Below are positions 7,300 to 15,048 of a stretch of 46,307 nt of DNA, in pieces. Where the stretch lies: contig JASLDF010000232.1 of NCBI GenBank assembly GCA_030151635.1, positions 1-46,307 on the forward strand. The letters are read 5' to 3'. Each line of letters opens with the position of its first letter. Position 1 is the first letter of the stretch. The stretch is from Bacteroides sp. GTDB taxonomy: Bacteria > Bacteroidota > Bacteroidia > Bacteroidales > Bacteroidaceae. Both the position numbers and the translations under genes were made by a program. The notes beneath the pieces were generated by a model. The model was not told the DNA's origin. It was given only the letters and a program-made list of their open reading frames with translations, and did not search any database.

Positions 7300-7602
7300 A
7301 TGGAATCAAGAATCTTAAAGCATAAAGGAAGTGTTATCAAGCCTTTGATCATTTGTGGAGGTCATGTTTTTGTTGATGACAAGTATCTATATGTTAGGGA
7401 GTCAGATGATGCTGTGCTACATTTACATCTAAACGATGTTGAATGTATAGATGATATTGTAGATAAATGTGTCAAAAGTGAAGTAATAAGAATATTAAGT
7501 TCATTAAACAGATACGATATATCATTTAGTAATGCTGTATGCGAAATAGAATCTTTAATACAAAAAGAAATCAACAAAGTAATTAACGATATATATAAAT
7601 AA
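7300..7602 (+). CDS. Hypothetical protein
   Basis: 100 residues, two bases after the alpha-CTD-like gene. The N-terminal half looks beta-rich (VIKPLIICGGHVFVDDKYLY), the C-terminal half helical. It is not recognised. The tight spacing suggests co-translation with its neighbours. Confidence 0.72.
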   Translation: MESRILKHKGSVIKPLIICGGHVFVDDKYLYVRESDDAVLHLHLNDVECIDDIVDKCVKSEVIRILSSLNRYDISFSNAVCEIESLIQKEINKVINDIYK

Positions 7603-7604
7603 TT

Positions 7605-8207
7605 ATGACAGAAAGACCAAATTTAAACGAATTAGCAAAGGAAATACACAAAGACAATAAAGCAAAAGGTTTTCACGATGAAGATTGGAGTAACGAACAT
7701 TGTCTTTGTTTAGTTATTTCTGAATTGATGGAAGCCGTAGAAGCGGATAGAGCTTCAAACAGAAACAAAAATGCAAACTTAGAAATTTTCAACAGAAGGA
7801 TAGATAGTAGCCGTTCTTATAAGGGATTAATCCCTGAAATAAGCAAAGAACGTGCATACCAAGTCATTTATGATGAAACAATTAAAGGCTCAATTGCCGA
7901 AGAACTCGCCGACGCTGTAATTAGACTTTTAGACTTGGCTGGGAAGAAAGAACTATATATTAGTGTGAGTAATTCAGACAATAGCGAATGTATAGAATTT
8001 TTTAATAAAAAAACATTTACAGAACAAATATATAGTTTATGTAATTCTATATTTAACTGGTCTAATCATTTAGACGAAACAATTAATAATTGTATATACA
8101 TCATTGAAATAATCTGTAAAACGAAAGGTATAGATTTATATCAACACGTTTCACTCAAGCTAAAATACAACAAAACAAGACCGTATAAACATGGAAAAGA
8201 ATATTAA
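7605..8207 (+). CDS. MazG-like nucleotide pyrophosphohydrolase
   Basis: 200 residues of the all-alpha NTP-PPase group. The metal-binding pairs are visible: LVISELMEAVEADR and, after an insertion, EELADAVIRLLDLA. The end KLKYNKTRPYKHGKEY matches the usual phage form. Such enzymes hydrolyse nucleoside triphosphates to monophosphates, and phage copies may adjust nucleotide or alarmone pools. Compared with the common 110-150-residue phage form it carries an extra helical middle (about 110-160). It overlaps the next gene by 17 bases. Confidence 0.86.
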   Translation: MTERPNLNELAKEIHKDNKAKGFHDEDWSNEHCLCLVISELMEAVEADRASNRNKNANLEIFNRRIDSSRSYKGLIPEISKERAYQVIYDETIKGSIAEELADAVIRLLDLAGKKELYISVSNSDNSECIEFFNKKTFTEQIYSLCNSIFNWSNHLDETINNCIYIIEIICKTKGIDLYQHVSLKLKYNKTRPYKHGKEY

Positions 8208-8433
8208 TCAAACTTGGGGAGTAGGTGATACTATATTTTGTATTTGCATATTGTTTTGTATATTAATGCCAGTTATTAGTAGTATAAACAAGTCTAATGA
8301 AATAGATATACTAAATAATGTAATTGAGTTAAAACAGCAAAAAATAGATGTAATGGAACAGTGTATATCTAGAAAAGATACTATTATATCAATTCAAGAT
8401 AGAATAATAGATAAGTGTATTAATAGGTATTAA
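8191..8433 (+). CDS. Small membrane protein with coiled-coil tail
   Basis: 80 residues. One membrane helix at about residues 13-31 (TIFCICILFCILMPVISSI) is followed by a heptad-like coiled coil to the end. The topology resembles some spanin-like or anchoring proteins, but the lysis cassette is elsewhere, so I do not assign it. It is the last gene before the terminator at 8444. Confidence 0.68.
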   Translation: MEKNINQTWGVGDTIFCICILFCILMPVISSINKSNEIDILNNVIELKQQKIDVMEQCISRKDTIISIQDRIIDKCINRY

Positions 8434-8443
8434 TAACTATTTT

Positions 8444-8473
8444 AAGTGTTAGATGAAAATTTAACACTTTTTT
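8444..8473 (+). terminator. Intrinsic terminator
   Basis: AAGTGTTA (8444-8451) and TAACACTT (8462-8469) form a perfect 8-bp stem with a 10-base loop, followed by TTTT. The right arm also forms the TTAACACTTT box of the next promoter, so terminator and promoter share sequence. Confidence 0.75.
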
Positions 8474-8474
8474 A

Positions 8475-8505
8475 TTTGGAATGTTGAAAAGTAGTGCTAT
8501 ATTTG
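8475..8505 (+). promoter_or_regulatory. Promoter P8475 with TTAACACTTT box
   Basis: TTTG (8475-8478), a 19-base spacer, TATATTTG (8498-8505). TTAACACTTT (8461-8470) begins 14 bases before the -33. The expected RNA start near 8512 excludes the ATG at 8481 as start of the next gene. Confidence 0.8.
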
Positions 8506-8543
8506 TAGTGTTCAGTCAAGTAAAACAATTAAAAATAAAAGTC

Positions 8544-8765
8544 ATGAAAACAATTAGAAACAAAAGAAACGGCGAAACATTCACTATAAGTAACGCAGTA
8601 AAAGCAGATGCTACAATAGATAGCTTTTGCAATGACAAGCCAATAACTTCAAGAACTTTACAAAATTGGCATGCAATATTTGACTATAAATTGTTGTTAG
8701 GTATGCAAGGGAATAAGGCATATTTCCAATTTTCACTAAAAGACCACCTAGAAGTAGTATTATAA
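8544..8765 (+). CDS. Small hypothetical protein
   Basis: 73 residues starting MKTIRNKRNGETFTISNAVK. I chose the ATG at 8544 because it follows P8475 and the common ACAATTAAAAAT leader; the longer frame from 8481 would begin upstream of the expected RNA start. No family is recognised. It is followed by a perfect 26-base palindrome. Confidence 0.68.
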   Translation: MKTIRNKRNGETFTISNAVKADATIDSFCNDKPITSRTLQNWHAIFDYKLLLGMQGNKAYFQFSLKDHLEVVL

Positions 8766-8772
8766 TAAAATA

Positions 8773-8798
8773 GGCTATCAGATATATATCTGATAGCC
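8773..8798. repeat. Perfect 26-base palindrome
   Basis: GGCTATCAGATAT is followed directly by its reverse complement, giving 13 bp of uninterrupted dyad between the stop at 8765 and the ATG at 8814. No T-run follows, so it is a poor terminator. It could be an operator or a stable mRNA 5' hairpin. Confidence 0.8.
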
Positions 8799-8813
8799 AA
8801 AATAATTAACAAA

Positions 8814-9509
8814 ATGGAACGAAAAACAGAAATTACAATACCTTTGATGCAAGGTGTTAAAGCAAGTAAAGTAGAAATTGATTACGAAAACAATAAAGTA
8901 ATCGCTTTTTATGAGGAAGATAAGAGTTTTAAAGAGGGTGATTTTTTAGTGCATAGTAGTGGAAATATGTCTATATTAAGTAGAATTAACGAATTAGAAT
9001 GTATTCATCACTTTTGGACTAATTTTAATTCATTTAAGATAGGGGATAATGTTAGATACTCAGGACTGTCACATGAGAATAAACTAGCCACCCCAAAGCA
9101 AAAAGCCAAACTACTATACGAAATGAACAAAAAAGGCTACTATTGGGACGCTGAAAATAAGAAAGTCGAAAAGTTGGAATTTGACTTTGAGGGTAATAAA
9201 GTTTATAAGATAAATGATGGCTTAGGTATAGGGTTTAACGATAATAACCAAATACTAACAAGTAAAAAAGATACATATGAAGTATATCGTAATATAGGGT
9301 ATACAGATATACCCTACTACTTCGAGCAAACAAAAGTAGAAGATTTGAAAGATGGATATCTGTTTTTATTAGAAGATGAAAAAAATGGCGAATTAAGCAT
9401 TAAAATAGGAGACAACTACTATTATATAAATGACAAGCAATGTGTTTCTAGTTTTAGAAGTGTATCATACCCAACAGTTTTAAAGGTTATGCCTTATGAA
9501 AGAGATTGA
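8814..9509 (+). CDS. Hypothetical protein with repeated phage motif
   Basis: 231 residues. Residues about 92-122 carry TPKQKAKLLYEMNKKGYYW plus the following DAENKKVEKL, the same motif as in the protein at 369. In homologues I recall, this element often ends 'xxYxWDxExKxLxKL'. The rest is beta-rich and acidic. No enzymatic motif is visible. It overlaps the next gene by 14 bases. Confidence 0.82.
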   Translation: MERKTEITIPLMQGVKASKVEIDYENNKVIAFYEEDKSFKEGDFLVHSSGNMSILSRINELECIHHFWTNFNSFKIGDNVRYSGLSHENKLATPKQKAKLLYEMNKKGYYWDAENKKVEKLEFDFEGNKVYKINDGLGIGFNDNNQILTSKKDTYEVYRNIGYTDIPYYFEQTKVEDLKDGYLFLLEDEKNGELSIKIGDNYYYINDKQCVSSFRSVSYPTVLKVMPYERD

Positions 9510-9825
9510 GAAACATATAGAAGTATTAGAGGATATGCAACACATGGAGTCGATGAATACTAGCGAATTAGATTCACTAGATTATGCTATCCACTTTTTA
9601 AAGAGTGCAAAAGAAGTAGAGAAAGGAGAAAGATATTTTATAGTGTATTATCAAGGGTTGGCTAATGGAAGTCACAGCATAGGATATATGACTTCAAAAG
9701 GGAATACCTATATAAATATAAAACAAGCTACGGAATATATAATTAATAATAGTAACTATACAGATGTGGTCATTACCAACATCCAAGAACTATCAAAAGA
9801 AGATTATAACGAATTTATAAAATAA
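9496..9825 (+). CDS. Hypothetical protein
   Basis: 109 residues. A helical N-terminus (MKEIEKHIEVLEDMQHMESM) is followed by a beta-strand region with GERYFIVYYQGLANGSHSIG. It is not recognised. It lies in the operon leading to the DUF4494 gene. Confidence 0.75.
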   Translation: MKEIEKHIEVLEDMQHMESMNTSELDSLDYAIHFLKSAKEVEKGERYFIVYYQGLANGSHSIGYMTSKGNTYINIKQATEYIINNSNYTDVVITNIQELSKEDYNEFIK

Positions 9826-9829
9826 AATT

Positions 9830-10048
9830 ATGGCAATAGAAGTAAAAGTAAATGAGAATGTGGATAGTGAATTTCCAAAGTTGATGAAAAGTGGTGATGT
9901 GATAATAATAGCCACGAGTGTAGCTGGTATGCTTATTCATGGCACAGTAGTAGAAAGTAATGAGTATGACGTAGGTCATCATAGAACTGATTGGCTCAAA
10001 GGGAGCTTTAAAGACTACAACGGGGAAATAACATTGAAAAATAAGTAA
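9830..10048 (+). CDS. Small hypothetical protein
   Basis: 72 residues, starting four bases after the previous stop, with mixed beta structure (SGDVIIIATSVAGMLIHGTVV). No family is recognised. It is one base from the DUF4494 gene and probably translated together with it. Confidence 0.7.
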   Translation: MAIEVKVNENVDSEFPKLMKSGDVIIIATSVAGMLIHGTVVESNEYDVGHHRTDWLKGSFKDYNGEITLKNK

Positions 10049-10049
10049 A

Positions 10050-10496
10050 ATGAATAATTGGTTTGAAGTAAAAGCAACATTTGAAAAGATGTTGGAAAAT
10101 GGAATGCAAAAGAAAGTAACAGAAGCGTACTTAATAGATGCACTTTCATTTAGTGAAGCAGAAGCGAGAGCAATAGAAGAGTTAAAACCTTTCATAACAG
10201 GTGAGTTTGTAATCGCTGATATTAAAAGAGCAAAATTGTCAGAAATATTCTTTTTTGATAGTGGGGATAGATTCTTTAAAGCAAAAACTAACTTTATCAC
10301 GTTAGACGAAAAGAGTGGAAGTGAAAAAAGAACAAGTGTACAAATGTTAGTACAAGCATCTGATATTAACAAGGCTCACAAAGTGCATAAAAAGGGCATG
10401 GATGGTACTATGGCAGACTGGGAGTGTGAAGCTATGACTGAGACTAAAATAATGGATGTATTTCCATATAGTGAAGTTAGGAAAATAGAATTATAA
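10050..10496 (+). CDS. DUF4494 protein
   Basis: 148 residues matching DUF4494, a family common in Bacteroidota phages and mobile elements: WFEVKATFEKMLENGMQKKV at the start, DALSFSEAEARAIEEL and TGEFVIADIKRAKLSEIFF in the middle, and ITLDEKSGSEKRT near residue 90. Its function is unknown; it is often found near single-strand binding and recombination genes. It closes the early operon and is followed by a promoter and RNA leader region. Confidence 0.85.
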   Translation: MNNWFEVKATFEKMLENGMQKKVTEAYLIDALSFSEAEARAIEELKPFITGEFVIADIKRAKLSEIFFFDSGDRFFKAKTNFITLDEKSGSEKRTSVQMLVQASDINKAHKVHKKGMDGTMADWECEAMTETKIMDVFPYSEVRKIEL

Positions 10497-10505
10497 AATA
10501 AGTAG

Positions 10506-10537
10506 TTTGTTTTATTAATATTTAATTACTATATTTG
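10506..10537 (+). promoter_or_regulatory. Promoter P10506 for the leader RNA
   Basis: TTTG (10506-10509), a 20-base spacer, TATATTTG (10530-10537). The expected start, about seven bases after the -7, falls at 10544, exactly the first base of the segment that pairs with the terminator loop downstream. Confidence 0.78.
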
Positions 10538-10543
10538 CATAAC

Positions 10544-10634
10544 TCAATGTGGTAATTGATGATATAATAATGCAAATAGCATTAGTAATTTGAGAGATAT
10601 AAGTTTTACCACATTGACTTATATCTCTCTTTTT
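10544..10634 (+). ncRNA. Leader RNA with mutually exclusive terminator/anti-terminator pairing
   Basis: The first 12 bases (10544-10555, TCAATGTGGTAA) are perfectly complementary to 10606-10617, the loop of the terminator hairpin at 10592-10629. Because the loop helix and the right terminator arm share base 10617, both cannot form fully at once. The arrangement can therefore act as a transcription switch or be a small RNA of about 90 bases. No small peptide is evident. What would trigger a switch is unknown. Confidence 0.62.
10592..10634 (+). terminator. Intrinsic terminator within the leader
   Basis: GAGAGATATAAGT (10592-10604) and its perfect complement (10617-10629) form a 13-bp stem with a 12-base loop and are followed by five T residues (10630-10634). 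Confidence 0.8.
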
Positions 10635-10930
10635 ACACTCTATTCGTACTAACGGGGAAACGAACGTTCGGGGATAGTTTTATTAAACTCACTAGAAGAG
10701 GCTACTAATGTGAGAAGTCAGCGAAAGATTAGACTTGTAGAAAGTTGTAAGGAACTTAGATAATCGAAGTGTGTTAACCTTAATAATGACACATCCAACG
10801 AAAACAACTCATTTATACGAATGACTAAAAACGTTGAGTATACGCTCCTAACCATAGTAAAATATGGGGAAGGGGTTGCTATACCTCGTTCAATCTATTT
10901 GCCGAATAACTAGATATAAACTATATAGAT
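10635..10930 (+). other. Non-coding, structured region before the packaging genes
   Basis: About 300 bases without an ORF, more G-rich than its surroundings. Many local dyads are visible: ACTA/TAGT enclosing CGAACGTTCG near 10647-10680, CTCAC/GTGAG near 10688-10714, AAGTC/GACTT, AAGTT/AACTT, and CCATA/TATGG near 10852-10875 enclosed by GAGTATA/TATACCTC. It could be a structured RNA, the tail of the leader transcript, or the pac/cos site, which often lies just before the small terminase gene. I find no group I or group II intron core. Confidence 0.5.
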
Positions 10931-11086
10931 ATGAAAGATGAATTAAACAAACTAAATGAAGTGTTAGAAAGGATAGAAAACATTAACAACGGATACTTTT
11001 TAAGTGATAAAGATATTATGTATTATTCATTCGCCAAAGTACACTTGTTATCTGTAATTGAGAACTTAAAATTAATTGAAAAATAA
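10931..11086 (+). CDS. Tiny hypothetical protein
   Basis: A 51-residue ORF, MKDELNKLNEVLERIENINN and onward, mostly amphipathic helix. It lies between the structured region and the next promoter. Base use and K/E/N-rich composition match neighbouring genes, which is the main support. Confidence 0.5.
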   Translation: MKDELNKLNEVLERIENINNGYFLSDKDIMYYSFAKVHLLSVIENLKLIEK

Positions 11087-11097
11087 CTGTCTTTTTA

Positions 11098-11129
11098 TTT
11101 GCAACTCTCAAAAAGTTATCATATATTTG
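11098..11129 (+). promoter_or_regulatory. Promoter P11098
   Basis: TTTG (11098-11101), a 20-base spacer, TATATTTG (11122-11129), followed by the AACAATTAAAAATTA leader to the ATG at 11166. Confidence 0.75.
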
Positions 11130-11165
11130 TAATAACAAAATGAGATAACAATTAAAAATTAAGTC

Positions 11166-11330
11166 ATGAGAAAAGAACCATTTAAAATAAAATCAATAAC
11201 TCAATCTTTAAGAGAAGATTATTTATTAGGAACACTAACAATAGAGCAAATAGCAATAGAACTATATCAGGCAAATAATACACCGTATGTTTGTGTAGAT
11301 AAAGCAAAGAAAGCAATAGGAATACAATAA
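11166..11330 (+). CDS. Small HTH-like protein
   Basis: 54 residues with its own promoter and its own terminator, so probably a single-gene unit. After a basic N-terminus, LREDYLLGTLTIEQIAIELY followed by TPYVCVDKAKKAIG reads like a helix-turn-helix. A small regulator of the late genes that start 90 bases downstream is possible but not shown. Confidence 0.58.
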   Translation: MRKEPFKIKSITQSLREDYLLGTLTIEQIAIELYQANNTPYVCVDKAKKAIGIQ

Positions 11331-11352
11331 CAATTTATTAATACAACCAACT

Positions 11353-11386
11353 AAAGAGCATAACTAACAATTATGCTCTTTTTTTA
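11353..11386 (+). terminator. Intrinsic terminator before terS
   Basis: AAAGAGCATAA (11353-11363) pairs perfectly with TTATGCTCTTT (11371-11381) around a 7-base loop, and a T-run follows. It separates the small HTH gene from the late genes. Confidence 0.85.
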
Positions 11387-11387
11387 T

Positions 11388-11395
11388 TATCTTTG
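11388..11395 (+). promoter_or_regulatory. -7 element of the terminase promoter
   Basis: TATCTTTG matches TAnnTTTG directly after the terminator, 24 bases before the terS ATG. No good -33 TTTG lies at the normal distance, so this promoter may need an activator. Confidence 0.55.
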
Positions 11396-11418
11396 TATTA
11401 ACAAGATAGTTAATAGGT

Positions 11419-11988
11419 ATGAGTAAAGTAAAATTAACAAGCAAGCAAGATAAATTCGCAAATCTATATGTTAAGCTAGGTAATGCTAGTGAAGCATATA
11501 GACAGTCTTACAATGCTCAAAATATGCAAATGGACACTATTAATAACAAAGCATATCAGTTGCTTAAAAGAGACGATATAAGGGCGAGAGTGAAAGAACT
11601 AGAAGAAAGACTACAAAAAAGACACGATATTTCAAAGGATAAGATAGTAAAAGAACTAAAGGGCATAGTTGAAACCAATGTCTTAGATTATATTGAAGTA
11701 AAAGGAGAGGGGACTGACCAATCTATTGTAATCAAAGACCTAAACCAATTAACTAAAGAGCAACAAAAGAGCATTAAATCAATCGAGCCAACAAGAGATG
11801 GAATAAAGGTCGAGTTTCACGATAAAATAACGGCTTTAGACAGACTCTCAAAGATGTTTGGATATGATGCACCTAAAAAGATAGATGCTACCACAAACGG
11901 CAAAGATATAGTTAATCAGCCTTTTGTAATTGAGGTTATAAATAACGCAAAAGACATTGACAATGTAGATGAAGATTCAGACGACTAA
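11419..11988 (+). CDS. terS: Terminase small subunit
   Basis: 189 residues of the terminase_2 (XtmA/P27-like) family. The N-terminal helix-turn-helix is typical: LTSKQDKFANLYVKLGNASE, AYRQSYNAQN, then NNKAYQLLKRDDIRARVKEL, which resembles the 'N.S.AARRAGYS...A..LL....V...I' pattern. A coiled coil around residues 55-80 and an acidic tail (NVDEDSDD) follow. It should recognise the packaging site, perhaps in 10635-10930, and load the large subunit. It overlaps terL by 20 bases. Confidence 0.9.
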   Translation: MSKVKLTSKQDKFANLYVKLGNASEAYRQSYNAQNMQMDTINNKAYQLLKRDDIRARVKELEERLQKRHDISKDKIVKELKGIVETNVLDYIEVKGEGTDQSIVIKDLNQLTKEQQKSIKSIEPTRDGIKVEFHDKITALDRLSKMFGYDAPKKIDATTNGKDIVNQPFVIEVINNAKDIDNVDEDSDD

Positions 11989-13159
11989 AATATTTAGCAA
12001 AGTTGACAAAGCTGTTAATGATGGGTATTCTGTTATTTCAGCTCAAGGAAGTAGCCGAAGCAGTAAAACATATAATATACTGATTTGGCTTATTGTTTAT
12101 TTGCTAAAACATCCTAATACTAGACTTTCAATAGTTAGAAAGACACTACCAGCGTTAAAGAAGTCTGTTTTGCAAGATTTAAAAGAGATTCTGATAGAAA
12201 AGTTCGACCTTTGGAGTGATAGTTCATTTAATAAAACAGAGTTGATTTACACGCTCCCAAATGGCTCATGGATTGAAATGTTTTCAGTCGATGACGAGCA
12301 AAAGATACGAGGTAGTAAAAGGCATATACTATACGTCAATGAGGGCAATGAGATAAATTTCACCGAATGGACGCAGTTGGAGATGCGTACAACTAAATTA
12401 TCTATAATTGACTATAATCCATCATACAGCGAAGACCATTGGCTAAATCAGCTTAATTTAGACGAAAAGACATACCATTTCATAAGCACGTACAAAGATA
12501 ATCCTTTCCTAGAGCAAAAGGTAATAGATAGCATCGAGGGATTGAAGACAAAAAATCAGTCTCTTTGGCGAATATACGGGTTAGGTTTACGTTCACAAGT
12601 TGAAGGATTGATATTTAAAACAATACACGAAATAGATGAAATACCTTATTGGGTTAAAAGACGATGGTATGGGTTAGACTTTGGTTTTAGTGATGACGAA
12701 ACAGCCTTTGTGCTTGTAGGTGTAGAGGGAGATAATCTATATATACAAGAAATGTTTTTTCAAACTCATATGCTAACAAAAGATATAATTAGAGAGATAA
12801 AAAATAGAGAAAGACACAAGGTTAACTCGGAAAGTCAAGACCCTAGACTTATTCAAGAGATATTCAATGCTGGTGTAAATATACACCCAGTAAACAAGGG
12901 CAAAAGGGATGGCGAGGGTTCTATTAAGGCTGGCATTAACAAGATGCTAGAATATAATATACATGTAACAAAAGATAGCGTAAATGTACTTAAAGAGTTT
13001 AGAAACTACACATATGCACAAAATAAAGAGGGCAAGTTCATAGACATGCCTATTGATAAATACAACCACACAATAGATGCTATTAGATATGTTGTATTAA
13101 CTGAATTGCTAGGAAATAACAAACGTTCTCTATCCACAAAATCAATACTAGGAATATAA
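11969..13159 (+). CDS. terL: Terminase large subunit
   Basis: 396 residues, PBSX/terminase_3 type. The ATPase has the Walker A-like GSSRSSKT (27-34), the deviant form normal for this family, and the Walker B region HILYVNEGNEI (about 119-129) with catalytic E. The nuclease domain starts at GLDFGFSDDETA (235-246), the first acidic metal-binding site, and ends with HTIDAIRYV containing a last conserved D. The enzyme drives DNA into proheads and cuts the concatemer. It lies directly before the portal gene. Confidence 0.95.
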   Translation: MKIQTTKIFSKVDKAVNDGYSVISAQGSSRSSKTYNILIWLIVYLLKHPNTRLSIVRKTLPALKKSVLQDLKEILIEKFDLWSDSSFNKTELIYTLPNGSWIEMFSVDDEQKIRGSKRHILYVNEGNEINFTEWTQLEMRTTKLSIIDYNPSYSEDHWLNQLNLDEKTYHFISTYKDNPFLEQKVIDSIEGLKTKNQSLWRIYGLGLRSQVEGLIFKTIHEIDEIPYWVKRRWYGLDFGFSDDETAFVLVGVEGDNLYIQEMFFQTHMLTKDIIREIKNRERHKVNSESQDPRLIQEIFNAGVNIHPVNKGKRDGEGSIKAGINKMLEYNIHVTKDSVNVLKEFRNYTYAQNKEGKFIDMPIDKYNHTIDAIRYVVLTELLGNNKRSLSTKSILGI

Positions 13160-13169
13160 AAATAAATAT

Positions 13170-14573
13170 ATGGCAGAAAAAGAAACTAAAAAAATGGTAG
13201 ATTATACAGATAGCATCGAAGATATACTATCGTGGCAATCATTGTCAAGCGAGAAGGTACAAGAATATCAAACTGTGCTAGACGTGAAGAAACACCCTGT
13301 ATCAAGCCGTAAAGGCAGACCAATATACAGAATGTACACAAATGACAAAGGAGAGGAGGTAAGAGAGAATAAAGGGATAACCAACCCTGTTATTATCTTT
13401 GACCCTATCGCATCGGAAATAGTCGAAAAGGCTACAATATTCACAGCTGGAAATAAGCCGATAATAGACTACATATATAAAGGTAGCGCAAAAGCTAAAG
13501 AAGAGCGAATAAAAGAGATATTAACAGACAATAAAGAGTTGTCACTTAATAGTGATGTTTATTCTTGTTTGTATGCATTTAGCGAGGTTGCTGAACTTTG
13601 GTATATTAACCCTTATAAATTAGAAGAGGGCATAAAAGAATACGAATGCCATGTGTTATCGCCAATGCTAGGAGATACATTGTACCCTAATATTGACGAA
13701 TATGGAAAGATGCAATCTTTTGCCTATTCTAATGTTAAAGTAGATTTAATTAGTGGCGATGAAGTTACAGAATTAGTTTATATCACTAAAGACCATATAA
13801 CAACATTTGAGAGTGAAGACGGCGATAGTGATTGGGAGCAAATAAACCAAGTTGAGAACTTAATCAAAAAACTACCTGTAATATACACAACACAAGGTAA
13901 ATCAGATTTTGAAGATGTTATAAACTCTATTTATCGAATGGAAGCAATCGCCTCTAATGCTGGTGCAAGTGCTGACAAAGTAGCATTCCCTGACCTTATT
14001 ATTGAAGCCGGAGGATTAGAGGGCACTGATATAGGTGCAGATGGCGAAAGTAGTACGTATGTGATTGGAGTAGGTGGTAAGATGTATTACAACCAACCAA
14101 ATGCAGATACTAACATTGTTGATACAGACTACAAGCGAAACGAAGATATAGTAAGAAATAGAACATCTACACCAGACATAAGTCTTGAAAACCTAAAAGG
14201 GTTAGGGCAAATCAGTGGTGCAACGCTTGAAAGAATGCTTACGGATGCAATCCTCAAGGCTCGCAATAAGATTACTAAATATCTTGTTAAGCATCATGAG
14301 AGACGCATGAACGTTATTAATAGCTTAGTGTCATTTCATGAGTTTAAAGGCATTACAGATGACATAAAGTTCTCGATTGACATAGAGCCTTATGTACCAT
14401 TGTCAAAAGCCGACAAACTAGAAGAAATTATGCAAATGGTTGGTAGAATGCCGATGAAGTACATAGTCAAGCGTATCAAGAATGAAGTTGACAAGTCTAT
14501 TGATGAAGATGAAATTTTACAATGGTTAGAAGAAGAAAGAAACCGAGATTTAGGCGATGATAAATTTATTTAA
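13170..14573 (+). CDS. Portal protein (SPP1 gp6-like)
   Basis: 467 residues, at the expected place after terL. The middle has the portal features of the SPP1 gp6 family: LPVIYTTQGKSDFEDVINSI, YRMEAIASNAGASADK, and SGATLERMLTDAILKARNKI, followed by the membrane-facing acidic region EPYVPLSKADKLEEIMQM. Twelve copies should form the ring at the capsid vertex through which DNA passes. The stop is followed by promoter P14584, so transcription is refreshed here. Confidence 0.92.
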   Translation: MAEKETKKMVDYTDSIEDILSWQSLSSEKVQEYQTVLDVKKHPVSSRKGRPIYRMYTNDKGEEVRENKGITNPVIIFDPIASEIVEKATIFTAGNKPIIDYIYKGSAKAKEERIKEILTDNKELSLNSDVYSCLYAFSEVAELWYINPYKLEEGIKEYECHVLSPMLGDTLYPNIDEYGKMQSFAYSNVKVDLISGDEVTELVYITKDHITTFESEDGDSDWEQINQVENLIKKLPVIYTTQGKSDFEDVINSIYRMEAIASNAGASADKVAFPDLIIEAGGLEGTDIGADGESSTYVIGVGGKMYYNQPNADTNIVDTDYKRNEDIVRNRTSTPDISLENLKGLGQISGATLERMLTDAILKARNKITKYLVKHHERRMNVINSLVSFHEFKGITDDIKFSIDIEPYVPLSKADKLEEIMQMVGRMPMKYIVKRIKNEVDKSIDEDEILQWLEEERNRDLGDDKFI

Positions 14574-14583
14574 CACTTTATCC

Positions 14584-14614
14584 TTTGTTTATTCAAAATG
14601 TTATTGTAGATTTG
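14584..14614 (+). promoter_or_regulatory. Promoter P14584 with TTAACACTTT box
   Basis: TTTG (14584-14587), a 19-base spacer, TAGATTTG (14607-14614). TTAACACTTT (14570-14579) overlaps the portal stop and begins 14 bases before the -33. The common AACAATTAAAAATAA leader follows. Confidence 0.8.
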
Positions 14615-14641
14615 TCATAGTAACAATTAAAAATAATGATT

Positions 14642-14812
14642 ATGTATACAGCAACACTAAAGAAATACGATAAAATTATAGCAATGAAAACATTCAATAG
14701 TTACAAGGAAGCTTCAAAGTTTGAGAGAGATGCACCTTATTTATATGGACTAATTGATGGATTTAAACACAATATGGATGGTGTAGTTGTATCAATAATT
14801 AAGAACAATTAA
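14642..14812 (+). CDS. Small hypothetical protein
   Basis: 56 residues behind P14584, starting MYTATLKKYDKIIAMKTFNS. It looks like a small alpha/beta fold. It is the first of a string of small accessory genes inserted between portal and minor head protein. No family is recognised. Confidence 0.62.
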   Translation: MYTATLKKYDKIIAMKTFNSYKEASKFERDAPYLYGLIDGFKHNMDGVVVSIIKNN

Positions 14813-14822
14813 ATAAAAGAAT

Positions 14823-15029
14823 ATGAAAGAACTAGAATTTATACAAGGGGATGAGGACAGAAAGTTGTATTTGCTAAATATAGCAATAGAAGTATTAAAA
14901 GAGGTAGCTCAGTATGATGTACCATTTAGTTTAATATATGATGAGGCGGAGTGCGACTTACTTTGTCTTGCTAATGATTTGGAAGTTGAATTTATTGACG
15001 ACTTGGATTCTATTGCGTATATTTGTTAA
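14823..15029 (+). CDS. Small acidic protein
   Basis: 68 residues with many D and E, especially EAECDLLCLANDLEVEFIDD. No family is recognised. The strong acidity would suit DNA mimicry, but that is only a thought. The start has an AAGAATATG context. Confidence 0.65.
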   Translation: MKELEFIQGDEDRKLYLLNIAIEVLKEVAQYDVPFSLIYDEAECDLLCLANDLEVEFIDDLDSIAYIC

Positions 15030-15048
15030 ACAATAAAATAAAATAATT

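Noticed and set aside
8481..8543. Longer start of the gene at 8544
   Set aside because: The ATG at 8481 lies between the -33 and -7 elements of P8475, upstream of the expected RNA start.
10640..10930. Group I or group II intron
   Set aside because: I looked for the P7/P3 core and for a domain V and found neither. No interrupted gene flanks the region.
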